From Anaerolineales bacterium UBA3905 (GTDB lineage Bacteria; Chloroflexota; Anaerolineae; Caldilineales; Caldilineaceae): a stretch of DNA of 13,971 bases. Both the position numbers and the translations under genes were made by a program. The notes beneath the pieces were generated by a model, which was given only the letters and a program-made list of their open reading frames with translations, searched no databases and had not been told where the DNA came from. Location of the stretch: the NCBI GenBank assembly GCA_002391565.1, contig DGFH01000014.1:1-13971 (forward strand), read 5' to 3'. This document shows, one piece after another, positions 1 to 11,327 of the stretch (position 1 is the first letter of the stretch; the number at the start of each line of letters is the position of its first letter).

Positions 1-386
1 CAGCCGGAGATCAACCTGGGCATCATCCCCGGCGCGGGCGGCACGCAGCGGCTGACGCGTGCGGTCGGCAAATCGGTGGCGATGGATATGATTCTGACCG
101 GGCGGCGCATCTCCGCACAGGAGGCGCTGCAGTGTGGGCTGGTCAGCCGCGTCTTTCCGGCGGCGTCGTTCATGGAAGAGAGCCTCAAGCTCGCCGCCGA
201 GATCGCCGACAAAGCGCCGGTGGCGCTGCGCGTGGCAAAGGAGGCAGTCAACCGCGCCTTCGAGAGTACGCTGGCGGAAGGCGTGCTGTTCGAACGCCGC
301 GCCTTCAACCTGCTCTTTGCGACCGAGGATCAAAAAGAAGGGATGGCGGCTTTTGTAGAGAAACGAAAGCCTAACTGGCAAGGGCG

Positions 387-390
<4 letters not shown>
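1..390 (+). CDS. Enoyl-CoA hydratase (crotonase family), C-terminal 129 residues
   Basis: The gene enters from the left edge already open, so its start and about half of the protein are missing. The visible frame begins Q-P-E-I-N-L-G-I-I-P-G-A-G-G-T-Q-R-L, the conserved crotonase segment that contains the second catalytic glutamate (the equivalent of Glu164 in rat mitochondrial enoyl-CoA hydratase; here bases 7-9). The rest follows the short-chain hydratase pattern to its end: L-T-G-R-R-I-S-A-Q-E-A, G-L-V-S-R-V-F-P, a K-E-A-V-N helix, and the closing E-G-M-x-A-F-V-E-K-R-K-P-N-W. Known for the family: reversible hydration of trans-2-enoyl-CoA to 3-hydroxyacyl-CoA in the cytoplasm, in beta-oxidation or related acyl-CoA routes. 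The exact substrate cannot be read. The first catalytic Glu lies outside the window. The stop codon overlaps the start of the next gene, implying translational coupling. Confidence 0.93.
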
Positions 391-1772
<1,382 letters not shown>

Positions 1773-1801
1773 CCTGGTAGTAGCAGAATACCCCAAACGG
1801 G

Positions 1802-2398
1802 TTATTGCAGGAGGAATACGCCTAACCGGGAGTAGATAGGGCCGGATGGGGTCAGTTCGCTGCGCATGAAGAGCAGTTCGTTCACCGTTGACACGCCATA
1901 CTCCACCTGTGGGGTGGCAACCGCCAGTTGCATGGCGGCGGCGCCCACTGCCTGCAACTGACTGCTTGTTGCGTTGCGTTGAAGCCGGCCAATCGTCAGG
2001 TGCGGCTTAAAGGGTTTGGTTTCCGCTGGCAGCCCTATCGCCTGGGCGGCCGCTTCCACCTCTGCCTGGAGTTGCGTCAGCGCCGCCAGCTCACCGCGTA
2101 GTCCACACCAGATTACATTGGGACGGTGTGCATTCGGAAAGCAGCCCACGCCTGCGATGGACAAAGTCAGGCGGGCGTGGCGTTGCGCAATTTGCGTCAA
2201 ATGTTGTGTCAGGTCACGCTGTTGGACATCATTGATTTCGCCCAAAAAGCGTAAGGTCAGGTGAAGATTTTCGGTAGGCGTCCAACGCACACAACGATCC
2301 AACTGCTGGGGACGCAGGTGCTGGGTCAGGCGACGTTGGGTGGCGATCAGGCGCTGCTGCACCGGCGCGGGCATCTCGATGGCAATGAAGGCGCGCAT
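1802..2398 (-). CDS. thpR: RNA 2',3'-cyclic phosphodiesterase (2'-5' RNA ligase family)
   Basis: The protein is about 198 residues, normal for the bacterial ThpR/LigT family. It carries both hallmark H-x-T-x motifs of the 2H phosphoesterase superfamily: H-L-T-L in 'N-L-H-L-T-L-R-F-L-G' and H-L-T-I in 'K-P-H-L-T-I-G-R', about 87 residues apart. These histidines are the catalytic pair. Family members open 2',3'-cyclic phosphate ends of RNA, and can also join 2'-5' linkages in vitro; the cellular role is poorly defined. The open frame extends to a GTG at 2404, but the ATG at 2398 gives the family-typical start M-R-A-F-I-A-I-E, so I use it. No convincing ribosome binding site precedes either start. 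The gene lies a short gap downstream of the repeat-bearing surface protein gene and may be read through from it. It converges with the FAD oxidoreductase gene. Confidence 0.9.
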   Translation of the reverse strand: MRAFIAIEMPAPVQQRLIATQRRLTQHLRPQQLDRCVRWTPTENLHLTLRFLGEINDVQQRDLTQHLTQIAQRHARLTLSIAGVGCFPNAHRPNVIWCGLRGELAALTQLQAEVEAAAQAIGLPAETKPFKPHLTIGRLQRNATSSQLQAVGAAAMQLAVATPQVEYGVSTVNELLFMRSELTPSGPIYSRLGVFLLQ

Positions 2399-2425
2399 GA
2401 GCACTTGCTGACAGAGAGCGGTGCG

Positions 2426-3796
<1,371 letters not shown>

Positions 3797-3812
3797 CGCG
3801 CAAATTCTATCA
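3797..3812 (-). promoter_or_regulatory. Candidate extended -10 promoter, possibly giving a leaderless transcript
   Basis: On the minus strand the sequence TGATAGAAT is an extended -10 (TG-n-TAGAAT, five of six matches to TATAAT), with the hexamer at 3804-3809. Only seven bases, TTGCGCG, separate it from the ATG of the surface protein gene at 3796. Transcription would start at or next to that ATG. No good -35 is visible 16-18 bases upstream and there is no Shine-Dalgarno sequence, both consistent with an extended -10 and a leaderless mRNA. This is a motif-based call only. Confidence 0.4.
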
Positions 3813-3882
3813 TGCAGGCGTCCAGAAAAGCATACGTTTTTCGGTGTATTGCCAGTAACCCATCCCGGAGTACCCGTCAGGA

Positions 3883-4512
3883 TTAGCGGCCAGCCAGATA
3901 GGCAACGTCGGCGGCAATATCCCCTTTGGGTGCATCGTGGGCGAAGATTTCGCGCAGGTTGTTCTCTTTGTCGATGATGTACACGAATGCTGTATGGTCG
4001 ATCAGGTAATCGGCGGCGCTTTGAGATGCTTCCAGATAGCGTTTTTCGGCGTACACCCCATAGTCCTGCTTGACGCGGGTCAATTCGTCGGTGTTCAGTT
4101 GGACGCCGTAGAAGGTGGGGTTGAACGCGCCAACATAGGCGGCAAGTCGCTCCGGTGTGTCGCGCTCCGGATCAACGGTGACAAAAACAAAGGCGGTCTC
4201 AGCGCGCGCTGCCTCGGGGAGAGCTTCGTATACGCCCTTCATATTGGCAAGTGTGATCGGACATACGTCCGGGCAAAAGGTGTAGCCAAAGAAGACGACC
4301 TTGACGCGCGCGCCTAACTCAGCGAGATCAAAAGGCGTATTGTCCAGATTGACGCCGCGGATCGCCGGCGCCGGAATCACGGGATCGTAGGGCGTCCCAC
4401 GAAATTTGTATTCCTGACTGCATCCACCGAATACCAGTATGAACAACGCTGCTGCCAGCAATCCTACAATCCGGCGCTGCGCTGAGCGTGCGCCATCGGC
4501 ACTCATCTTCAT
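3883..4512 (-). CDS. Sco1/SenC family lipoprotein (copper chaperone for cytochrome oxidase)
   Basis: About 209 residues with the chosen start. An N-terminal basic stretch and hydrophobic helix end in F-G-G-C, a lipoprotein signal, so the mature protein would be anchored outside the membrane by its cysteine. The thioredoxin-fold domain carries the Sco copper motif F-C-P-D-V-C-P and the distant histidine in D-H-T-A-F-V-Y-I-I-D; the two Cys and the His bind copper in known Sco proteins. T-V-D-P-E-R-D-T-P is also typical. Known role: metal delivery to, or thiol reduction of, the CuA site of cytochrome c oxidase; some homologues act in redox defence. The frame extends to a TTG at 4530, overlapping the upstream gene, but the ATG at 4512 comes one base after that gene's TAA and gives a standard signal peptide. 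No cytochrome oxidase genes are in the window. Confidence 0.92.
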   Translation of the reverse strand: MKMSADGARSAQRRIVGLLAAALFILVFGGCSQEYKFRGTPYDPVIPAPAIRGVNLDNTPFDLAELGARVKVVFFGYTFCPDVCPITLANMKGVYEALPEAARAETAFVFVTVDPERDTPERLAAYVGAFNPTFYGVQLNTDELTRVKQDYGVYAEKRYLEASQSAADYLIDHTAFVYIIDKENNLREIFAHDAPKGDIAADVAYLAGR

Positions 4513-4513
4513 G

Positions 4514-5185
4514 TTAACTTTCACTCTCAATTACTTCATCCGCCGCCATCAGCGCGGCAAGAACATCATAGAACTCACGTTGACACGCTGTCGATAGCGA
4601 ACTGTTGTACCAGACCCGCATCTCATGAATCAGCTTTGCCGTCAGCGCGCTATAACGCTCCAGCGCGGCGCTGCTGTCATCATCCGCCAACGTCTCATAC
4701 TCAGGATAACGGCTGAGCCACTCCTCCAGGTTCCGTTCAGCCTGCATTGGACGCGGCCCCCACTGCGCCTGCAGTTCCCAATCTTCGTCGAAGACGAAAA
4801 ACTGTGGCAGGTCCCACTCTTCCAGCGCCGCGCTCAGGTCGATGTCGGGCAGCAACGTCGTCAATGGGAACACATCGGCATCGGTGAGGATACGCAGCTG
4901 TACGCGATAGGAAGCCGCCAGCAGACGTGCAATCACAGGCAACACGGCGGTTGTGTCAGGGTCATCATCGGTGACCAACGCTATCACGACCAGTGCATCG
5001 GCGTAGTCGATCATGCCGGCCTGTAGCATCGGATGCAGGCGCGTCTCAGCGTAGCGCATCTGTAACAGCCGTCCGCGATCAACTTGAGATTGGCAGTATT
5101 CGCCAAATGTCATGCAGTGGTTTGCAGCCATGACTTTGTCGTTCGCCAGGACGACATCGCTCTCAGCATCCATTGCGTTCGCCAT
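4514..5185 (-). CDS. Thioredoxin-like protein lacking the active-site cysteines
   Basis: 223 residues, no signal peptide, so cytoplasmic. The region at about 65-148 reads like a thioredoxin fold of the Thioredoxin_9 type: a hydrophobic strand (A-L-V-V-I-A-L), a loop, a helix (V-L-P-V-I-A-R-L-L), a strand (V-Q-L-R-I-L), then D-L-P-Q-F-F-V-F-D-E, where the Pro is in the cis-Pro position, and W-G-P-R-P, common in that family. Where relatives carry a D-W-C-G-D type active site, this protein has D-D-D-P-D-T-T (about 73-79), so no redox cysteine is present there. Its only cysteines are at 24, 31 and 201. The start is an ATG preceded by AGGAAG at good spacing. The next gene, for Sco, begins one base after its stop, so the two are translationally coupled. 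The function is inferred only from the fold and may be non-catalytic. Confidence 0.7.
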   Translation of the reverse strand: MANAMDAESDVVLANDKVMAANHCMTFGEYCQSQVDRGRLLQMRYAETRLHPMLQAGMIDYADALVVIALVTDDDPDTTAVLPVIARLLAASYRVQLRILTDADVFPLTTLLPDIDLSAALEEWDLPQFFVFDEDWELQAQWGPRPMQAERNLEEWLSRYPEYETLADDDSSAALERYSALTAKLIHEMRVWYNSSLSTACQREFYDVLAALMAADEVIESES

Positions 5186-5202
5186 CCACTTCCTGCATTG
5201 AG

Positions 5203-5244
5203 TGCGAAGGAGCTATGTCGCACTGCTTCATTGCGTCCTTCGCA
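5203..5244. repeat. Inverted repeat (stem-loop) after the carboxylase operon
   Basis: TGCGAAGGA (5203-5211) is matched perfectly by TCCTTCGCA (5236-5244), a 9-bp stem. Inside the loop, CGCA (5219-5222) can pair with TGCG (5232-5235). It sits in the 72-base gap between the carrier protein stop and the thioredoxin-like gene. Neither strand has a clear T-run after the stem, so a classical rho-independent terminator is not supported. It may be an RNA-stabilising or processing hairpin that separates expression of the carboxylase genes from the redox genes downstream. Confidence 0.5.
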
Positions 5245-5257
5245 TATTTATGGAGAT

Positions 5258-5755
5258 TCACTCCAGCACAACCAAGACTGCGTTCTGTTCGACGCGCTGG
5301 CCGGGCGTCGCCAGGATTGACCTGACGACTCCGCCGCGCATGGAGCGGATCTCATTTTCCATCTTCATGGCTTCGAGGATGACTAGCGGCTGTCCTTCTT
5401 CCACCGGGTCGCCAACGTTGACGAGCACCTTGACCACCAGACCGGGGATCGGCGCTGTGATCGCCAGCTCGCCATCTGGCAATGCCGGCAACTTGCGCGC
5501 CTGATTCAGACGTCGCGCACGCTCATCTTGCACTTGCACCTGGAACTGCTCACTACGAATCGAGACCGTGTAGTTGAAACGATCCGAGGTGATGAGCATC
5601 TCATGGCTCTGTCCGCCAAAGAGCACGCTATACAGTTCTGGGATGCCGCTGCGCACGATGTCTACATCCACCGGCTCGCCATTCAGCAGAATCTGCGAAT
5701 CGGTGATCTCAACTTCATATTCGTTATTGCCGATGCGTGCAAAGTATTTCACCAT
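5258..5755 (-). CDS. Biotin carboxyl carrier protein of acyl-CoA carboxylase
   Basis: 165 residues. The C-terminal half (about 97-165) is a biotinyl domain: A-P-I-P-G-L-V-V-K-V, G-D-x-V-x-x-G-Q-P-L-V-I-L-E-A-M-K-M-E-N, then G-Q-x-V. Lys131 in E-A-M-K-M is the biotin attachment site. The N-terminal part (1-85) is a beta-rich region of the kind seen in the C-terminal part of fused acyl-CoA carboxylase alpha chains. Role: carries carboxybiotin from the biotin carboxylase to the carboxyltransferase in the cytoplasm. Its ATG overlaps the stop of the biotin carboxylase gene (7-base overlap) and is preceded by AAAGGGGG, a strong ribosome site, so the two are coupled. It would be modified by the biotin ligase encoded at 11367-12218. 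Here the carrier is a separate protein, while in many propionyl-CoA carboxylases it is fused to the carboxylase. Confidence 0.95.
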   Translation of the reverse strand: MVKYFARIGNNEYEVEITDSQILLNGEPVDVDIVRSGIPELYSVLFGGQSHEMLITSDRFNYTVSIRSEQFQVQVQDERARRLNQARKLPALPDGELAITAPIPGLVVKVLVNVGDPVEEGQPLVILEAMKMENEIRSMRGGVVRSILATPGQRVEQNAVLVVLE

Positions 5756-7266
5756 TGCCCCCTTTGAGCGCGCATCCGTCCGGCCAGTTTCCAGTCGTTG
5801 TTTGTCCCTGTGCCATTGTTGGCCTGCCCGATGCGGGCGACAGCCTGCCGTCCTTCTTCGTGTTCGATCATCGCCGCCACCACCGCCGCCAGCCGTTCGC
5901 TTTCCGCCGATTGAGGTCGTCGCGGCATGATTCGCCGTCGGCTCAAGAAGCCGGTGTCGAAAGTGCCCCAGATAAATTCGGTGCTATCCATGATTTCCTG
6001 GTGGAAGGGAATCGAGGTCTTGACGCCAGCAATCCGATATTCGTTCAGCGCGCGACGCATCCGCAAGATAGCTTCGGCGCGATTCTCGCCGTAAACAATC
6101 AGCTTGGCGATCATCGGGTCGTAGTACAGGCTGATCTCGCAGCCCTCGTAGAGACTGCTCTCTACCCGTACACCCGGTCCGGTCGGCTCTTTGAGATAGG
6201 TGACGACGCCCGAACTGGGCATGAAGTTGTTGAAGGGGTCTTCGGCGGTGATGCGACACTCGATTGCCCAGCCTTTGGGGGCAATATCCTCCTGGCGGTA
6301 GCGTAGACGCCGACCCGCAGCAATGGAGATTTGCTCTTTGACGATGTCGATGCCCGTCACCAGCTCGGTGACGGGGTGTTCGACCTGTAAGCGTGTATTC
6401 ATTTCCAGGAAGTAATAGCGATTGTCCTTGCCATCGTAGAGAAACTCGATCGTACCGGCGTTGACATAGCCGACCGATTCCGCCGCCGCCACTGCCACCC
6501 GCCCCATTTCGGCGCGTGTCTTTTCGTCAATCGCAACGCTGGGCGCCTCTTCGATCAGCTTCTGATGACGGCGTTGGATACTGCATTCACGCTCGCCCAG
6601 GCTGATGGTGTTGCCGTGGCTGTCGGCCAGCACTTGAATTTCGATGTGGCGGGCATTCGTCACCAGTTTTTCCAGGTAGACTTCGTCATTGCCAAAGGCG
6701 GCCATCGCTTCACGCCGCGCGGCGCCGATGGCGCTCTCAAGCGCGCCAATGTCATGTACGGCGCGCATCCCCTTGCCACCGCCGCCTGCCGCCGCTTTGA
6801 TCATGATCGGAAAACCGATCTCTTTGGCGGCGGCGACCAGTTCTTCGTCGCGCAGACCCTTCTCGGTGCCCGGCACGAGCGGAACGCCGCGTTTGCGCAC
6901 ACTCTGGCGCGCCGTGATCTTGTCCCCCATCGCCGCAATCGCTTCCGGGCTGGGGCCAATGAAGGTGATGCCGGCGTCGCGGCAGGCAGCGGCAAACTCA
7001 GCGCGTTCGGAGAGAAAGCCATAGCCAGGATGGATAGCGTCGGCGCCGGATTTGCGCGCCACGTCGATGATTTTGTCGATGCGCAGATAGCTCTCGCGAC
7101 TGGGCGCCGGGCCGATCGGGTAGGCTTCGTTGGCATAGCGCACGTGCAGCGCTGTGCGGTCGGCCTCCGAGAAGACAGCCACCGTGGCGATGCCGCGCTC
7201 TTCGCACGCACGCAGCACCCGGACAGCGATTTCGCCGCGATTGGCAACCAGAACTTTTTTGAACAT
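5749..7266 (-). CDS. Biotin carboxylase subunit of acyl-CoA carboxylase
   Basis: 505 residues. It starts M-F-K-K-V-L-V-A-N-R-G-E-I-A-V-R, the usual N-terminus of the family, and contains H-P-G-Y-G-F-L-S-E, the ATP-grasp glycine loop A-A-A-G-G-G-G-K-G-M (158-167) and E-M-N-T-R-L-Q-V-E-H-P-V-T (288-300). Residues correspond in number to E. coli AccC: Lys116, Glu288, Asn290, Arg292 and Glu296 are all present. Reaction: ATP-dependent carboxylation of carrier-bound biotin with bicarbonate. The C-terminal 60 or so residues after the usual end (about 445) are low in conservation and rich in Arg, Ala and Gln. The ATG has an excellent GAGGAA site eight bases upstream (7275-7280). It follows the 191-residue unknown gene by 15 bases and overlaps the carrier gene. 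The name accC is avoided because the partner subunits suggest acetyl- or propionyl-CoA use. Confidence 0.96.
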   Translation of the reverse strand: MFKKVLVANRGEIAVRVLRACEERGIATVAVFSEADRTALHVRYANEAYPIGPAPSRESYLRIDKIIDVARKSGADAIHPGYGFLSERAEFAAACRDAGITFIGPSPEAIAAMGDKITARQSVRKRGVPLVPGTEKGLRDEELVAAAKEIGFPIMIKAAAGGGGKGMRAVHDIGALESAIGAARREAMAAFGNDEVYLEKLVTNARHIEIQVLADSHGNTISLGERECSIQRRHQKLIEEAPSVAIDEKTRAEMGRVAVAAAESVGYVNAGTIEFLYDGKDNRYYFLEMNTRLQVEHPVTELVTGIDIVKEQISIAAGRRLRYRQEDIAPKGWAIECRITAEDPFNNFMPSSGVVTYLKEPTGPGVRVESSLYEGCEISLYYDPMIAKLIVYGENRAEAILRMRRALNEYRIAGVKTSIPFHQEIMDSTEFIWGTFDTGFLSRRRIMPRRPQSAESERLAAVVAAMIEHEEGRQAVARIGQANNGTGTNNDWKLAGRMRAQRGQW

Positions 7267-7281
7267 GACTCGGTTTCCTCG

Positions 7282-7857
7282 CTAGATGCGCGTACGGTGG
7301 ACGCGCGCTATCACAATGACGCGATCAAAATGGAACGGCAGCGGCGGCAACTCGACGCTCTCATGCCACTGTCCAAACAACGGATCGCCAGGCTGCAGCG
7401 TCAGGCGACGAAAACCCCAAATCGTCACATCGGTACTGCGCCCGATGGCGCGCTTGAACGCATCCTCAAACAATCCCTGCACGCGCCCGACGCCGGTCAG
7501 GTAACGCGTCTCCCAGACGCCGTAGGGAAGGCGCCCATCGGCCTGCGGCGCGCACGTCGCACGCAGATGCACGACGCCACAATTGACCGACAACACCGCG
7601 CTCTGTTCTTCCTCTTCCGTGATGATCTCGGCCTCGGTGATCTGACCGGCAAAGGCGTAGGTCGCAGGGCCAATGCGCACAAAGCGCGCTGGCAACGCCT
7701 CTGGCTGTACGGTGAACCAGCTTTCCGCCCCGCTTTCGGGCAATAATACGCCCGCGTCCAATATTACGCTTACTGGCTCACCCTGTTTCAGCCCTGGATA
7801 GCCAAGCTGCGCATATTGCGCAGCTGATAACTCAAACTCAATTTCCGGCAACGCCAT
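7282..7857 (-). CDS. Unrecognised 191-residue protein between carboxylase subunit genes
   Basis: I do not recognise a family. It is soluble in appearance, with no signal peptide or membrane helix. The composition suggests a mixed beta-rich fold: short hydrophobic strands alternate with acidic loops (an E-E-E-E run at 81-84). Notable segments are S-W-F-T-V, a G-V-W-E-T-R-Y-L-T-G-V-G-R-V-Q-G-L-F-E-D-A-F motif at about 113-134, and a basic end V-H-R-T-R-I. Cysteines are at 93 and 102. It is the only gene between carboxyltransferase and biotin carboxylase, 15 bases ahead of the latter. Codon use matches its neighbours, and the frame is long and well placed, so it is a real gene. By position it could be an assembly or regulatory factor of the carboxylase (inference). 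No clear ribosome site precedes its ATG, but a heptamer inverted repeat lies upstream. Confidence 0.75.
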   Translation of the reverse strand: MALPEIEFELSAAQYAQLGYPGLKQGEPVSVILDAGVLLPESGAESWFTVQPEALPARFVRIGPATYAFAGQITEAEIITEEEEQSAVLSVNCGVVHLRATCAPQADGRLPYGVWETRYLTGVGRVQGLFEDAFKRAIGRSTDVTIWGFRRLTLQPGDPLFGQWHESVELPPLPFHFDRVIVIARVHRTRI

Positions 7858-7889
7858 AAAACACCATCGTTTCAGGGAGAGTAAAGAAT

Positions 7890-7978
7890 AGAGATTGGAG
7901 ATTGGAGATTAGGTGTTGCTGCCCAGGGGACGCAATCCCCCAATCGCACAATCTCTTAATCTCTAGTCTCCAATCTCT
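7890..7978. repeat. Inverted repeat of GAGATTG heptamers (21-bp arms)
   Basis: The left arm, 7890-7910, is built of GAGATTG units in tandem after one A. The right arm, 7958-7978, is its reverse complement at 19 of 21 positions. Both differences (7964 T and 7966 G) keep G-U pairs in a plus-strand RNA, but would be A-C mismatches in a minus-strand RNA. The 47-base loop holds a second small hairpin, GGGG (7926-7929) with CCCC (7937-7940). More AATCTC units extend on either side of the right arm (from 7950 to about 7985). It fills the gap between the carboxyltransferase stop and the unknown gene. It may be a mobile intergenic repeat, a transcription attenuator or an mRNA-stabilising structure. 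Confidence 0.8.
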
Positions 7979-7983
7979 CAATC

Positions 7984-9543
<1,560 letters not shown>

Positions 9544-9567
9544 CTGTTGCCTACCTTTGCTTCAGAA

Positions 9568-10623
9568 TCAATCCACTTCGGTTGGGTTGACGGCAATCAA
9601 TATTTTGCCGAAGATTGCGCCATCGAGCAAACGCTCCATCGCCGCCCGGAATTCATCCAGCGGGAAGACTGCGTCGACGGCAGGTTGCAATCGACCCTGC
9701 CAGACCAATCCCATTACCGTCAGATAGTCGTCATGCGTTCCCATCGTGCTGCCGATGATCTGCAGGTGACGGCCAAAGAGCAAGTTGATTGGGATTTCCG
9801 CACGGTAACCACTGGTGCCGCCTACAGTTAAGAGCCGCCCGCCAGGACGCAATGTACGCAAACTTTCCGGCCAGGTCGCCGCCCCGACATTGTCCACCAC
9901 CAGATCGACGCCCTCGCGCCCGGTGGCAGCAAAGACAGCGCGCGACCAGGCTGCGTCCTCAGACCGATCGTGCACCCAGTCTGCGCCGAGTGCTAAGACG
10001 CGCGTGGCTTTGTCTGCATTGCTGGCGACCACGTAGACACGTGCACCGGCGTATTTAGCGATCTGGATCGCCGCCGTGTTGACGCCGCCGCCAGCGCCTA
10101 CGACCAACACCTGTTCTCCTGCGCGTAGCCTTCCTACCGTAATCAGGCTGTGCCAGGCGGTCACATAGACGAGCGATGCCGCCGCCGCCAGACGCATATC
10201 GTAGCCGGGTGGGATGGCAACCAGATTACGCGCCGGGACGGCGACATAATCTGCGCAGGCGCCGCGCACATGCTCGCCCAGCAAGTGCGCGTGGCGACAG
10301 TGGTTGTGACGCCCCGCCGTGCATGCCCGGCATACGCCGCACCAGATCAGCGGGTTGGCCGTCACCCGCTGACCGACCTGCCAGCCCGTAACCGCGCTTC
10401 CAACGGCGGCGATCTCACCGCTGAAGTCGCTGCAAGGGATGTGCGGCCAGGTCAGGGCAAGTCCTTTCCAACCGATGCGCACAAAGTTGTCCAGCCGGTT
10501 CAGCGCGGCATACGCAACGCGCACCACGACGCCGTCAGGCGCAGGCTCCGGCATAGGCAGCGCATCGTCCAGGCGGTAGACCTGGAGCGATGGGTCATGC
10601 CGCTCAAAGATAATTGCGCGCAT
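9568..10623 (-). CDS. Zinc-binding MDR family oxidoreductase (alcohol dehydrogenase-like)
   Basis: About 351 residues. The MDR fold is clear: a GroES-like N-terminal domain and a Rossmann domain with V-L-V-V-G-A-G-G-G-V-N-T-A-A-I-Q-I-A-K. The four structural-zinc cysteines are present in C-G-V-C-R-A-C-T-A-G-R-H-N-H-C (95-109). The catalytic zinc site is not: where alcohol dehydrogenases have Cys the protein has A-L-N-R-L-D, and the G-H-E motif is replaced by S-D-F-S-G-E. This combination occurs in zinc-containing reductases of enoyl or quinone type, including the family of archaeal acryloyl-CoA reductase, so NAD(P)H-dependent reduction of an activated double bond is more likely than alcohol oxidation (inference). 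The frame opens at an ATG at 10641, which overlaps the upstream gene; the ATG at 10623 gives the common start M-R-A-I-I-F and comes seven bases after that gene's stop. Neither has a strong ribosome site. Confidence 0.88.
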   Translation of the reverse strand: MRAIIFERHDPSLQVYRLDDALPMPEPAPDGVVVRVAYAALNRLDNFVRIGWKGLALTWPHIPCSDFSGEIAAVGSAVTGWQVGQRVTANPLIWCGVCRACTAGRHNHCRHAHLLGEHVRGACADYVAVPARNLVAIPPGYDMRLAAAASLVYVTAWHSLITVGRLRAGEQVLVVGAGGGVNTAAIQIAKYAGARVYVVASNADKATRVLALGADWVHDRSEDAAWSRAVFAATGREGVDLVVDNVGAATWPESLRTLRPGGRLLTVGGTSGYRAEIPINLLFGRHLQIIGSTMGTHDDYLTVMGLVWQGRLQPAVDAVFPLDEFRAAMERLLDGAIFGKILIAVNPTEVD

Positions 10624-10630
10624 AGAACGT

Positions 10631-11086
10631 TCAACCACCATAGATCATGAGTAGCGTCGCCGCCAGGGCGCCTACCACCATACACAAACCCAGAAAAAAG
10701 AGCGAAAGTACAATCAAGCCGCAGCTCATAGCGATGTTTGCCACCGCCGCGCGTGCGCCGGTCAACGCCGTCAGCCCGGCGCCAGAGACCCCCAACGCTG
10801 CACTGGCGCCCAGCACGGCGACAAAGACGCTGGCAGGCAGTTCCCAGCCAAGCACGGTGTAGGTCGCATACAGACCAATGACGCCCCCGGCGATCCCGAA
10901 CGCTGCGCTGAGTAAAATGACAGGCAATGACGGGCCTGAGTTGTCGAAACCCAGGTCAGCGTCGTCTTGCTGCGCAGCATGGTTCGAATCATCTGGGGAA
11001 AAGCGTGCGGATGAATCTTGGAACAAGGTGGCTCCTGGGCGCCGATATTGCCAGATCGGTCTGATGTGAGCCGTGACCGTTGCCAT
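10631..11086 (-). CDS. Small membrane protein, unknown function
   Basis: 151 residues, no family recognised. The first 50 residues are hydrophilic and rich in Asp, Ser and Gln, without signal peptide. Then follow at least three hydrophobic helices: about 54-76, 83-105 and a long stretch 112-148 that may be one or two helices. Gly and Ala are abundant in the helices, as in small packed bundles. The protein ends in M-I-Y-G-G immediately after the last helix. It is the first gene of the minus-strand run; its stop lies 7 bases before the preferred start of the MDR gene, so co-expression is likely. No ribosome site of note precedes the ATG. The role is unknown; nothing in the sequence ties it to the carboxylase other than position. 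Confidence 0.7.
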   Translation of the reverse strand: MATVTAHIRPIWQYRRPGATLFQDSSARFSPDDSNHAAQQDDADLGFDNSGPSLPVILLSAAFGIAGGVIGLYATYTVLGWELPASVFVAVLGASAALGVSGAGLTALTGARAAVANIAMSCGLIVLSLFFLGLCMVVGALAATLLMIYGG

Positions 11087-11112
11087 TCTACACGATCACC
11101 AATCGACTGCCA

Positions 11113-11126
11113 AAGGTTCAAGGTGC
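11113..11126. repeat. Short heptamer tandem pair AAGGTTC/AAGGTGC
   Basis: Two adjacent heptamers differ by one base and are followed by a partial third unit (AAAGCGC). The unit length is the same as that of the GAGATTG array at 7890-7978, although the sequence is different. This is a short pattern and could be chance on its own. Confidence 0.35.
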
Positions 11127-11281
11127 AAAGCGCTATTTGTAGGAGAGCAAGATCGTAGGGGCGCCCTGGATTTGGCGCTCGCTGCATCGGTCAGAATGTG
11201 TTGCGTCCACATGAACGCGTTGGCCAATGTAGTCCACTTTCTCGCCAAAAGTCTGGGTCGCACCTAAGATCGACCTGCGGT

Positions 11282-11310
11282 TTGACGCTCTGCCCTTCGT
11301 CATGTAATCT
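11282..11310 (+). promoter_or_regulatory. Candidate promoter for biotin ligase gene
   Basis: TTGACG (11282-11287, five of six to the -35 consensus) is followed after 17 bases by TAATCT (11305-11310, weak -10). The predicted start, near 11317, would leave a leader of about 50 bases before the ATG at 11367. The spacing is ideal but the -10 is poor. Confidence 0.3.
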
Positions 11311-11327
11311 GTCTCCAAACAAGGGCA

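Noticed and set aside
1773..1801. Possible bidirectional terminator between convergent genes
   Set aside because: The 29 bases contain no stem of useful length.
6565..7746. A 393-codon plus-strand open frame across the biotin carboxylase and unknown genes
   Set aside because: It runs antisense to two genes, one of them certain, and its composition (rich in Arg, His, Ala) is typical of a shadow frame.
11084..11089. TAGAAT on the minus strand as a -10 for the membrane protein gene
   Set aside because: It overlaps the ATG itself, so transcription would start inside the coding region; no other start codon fits.
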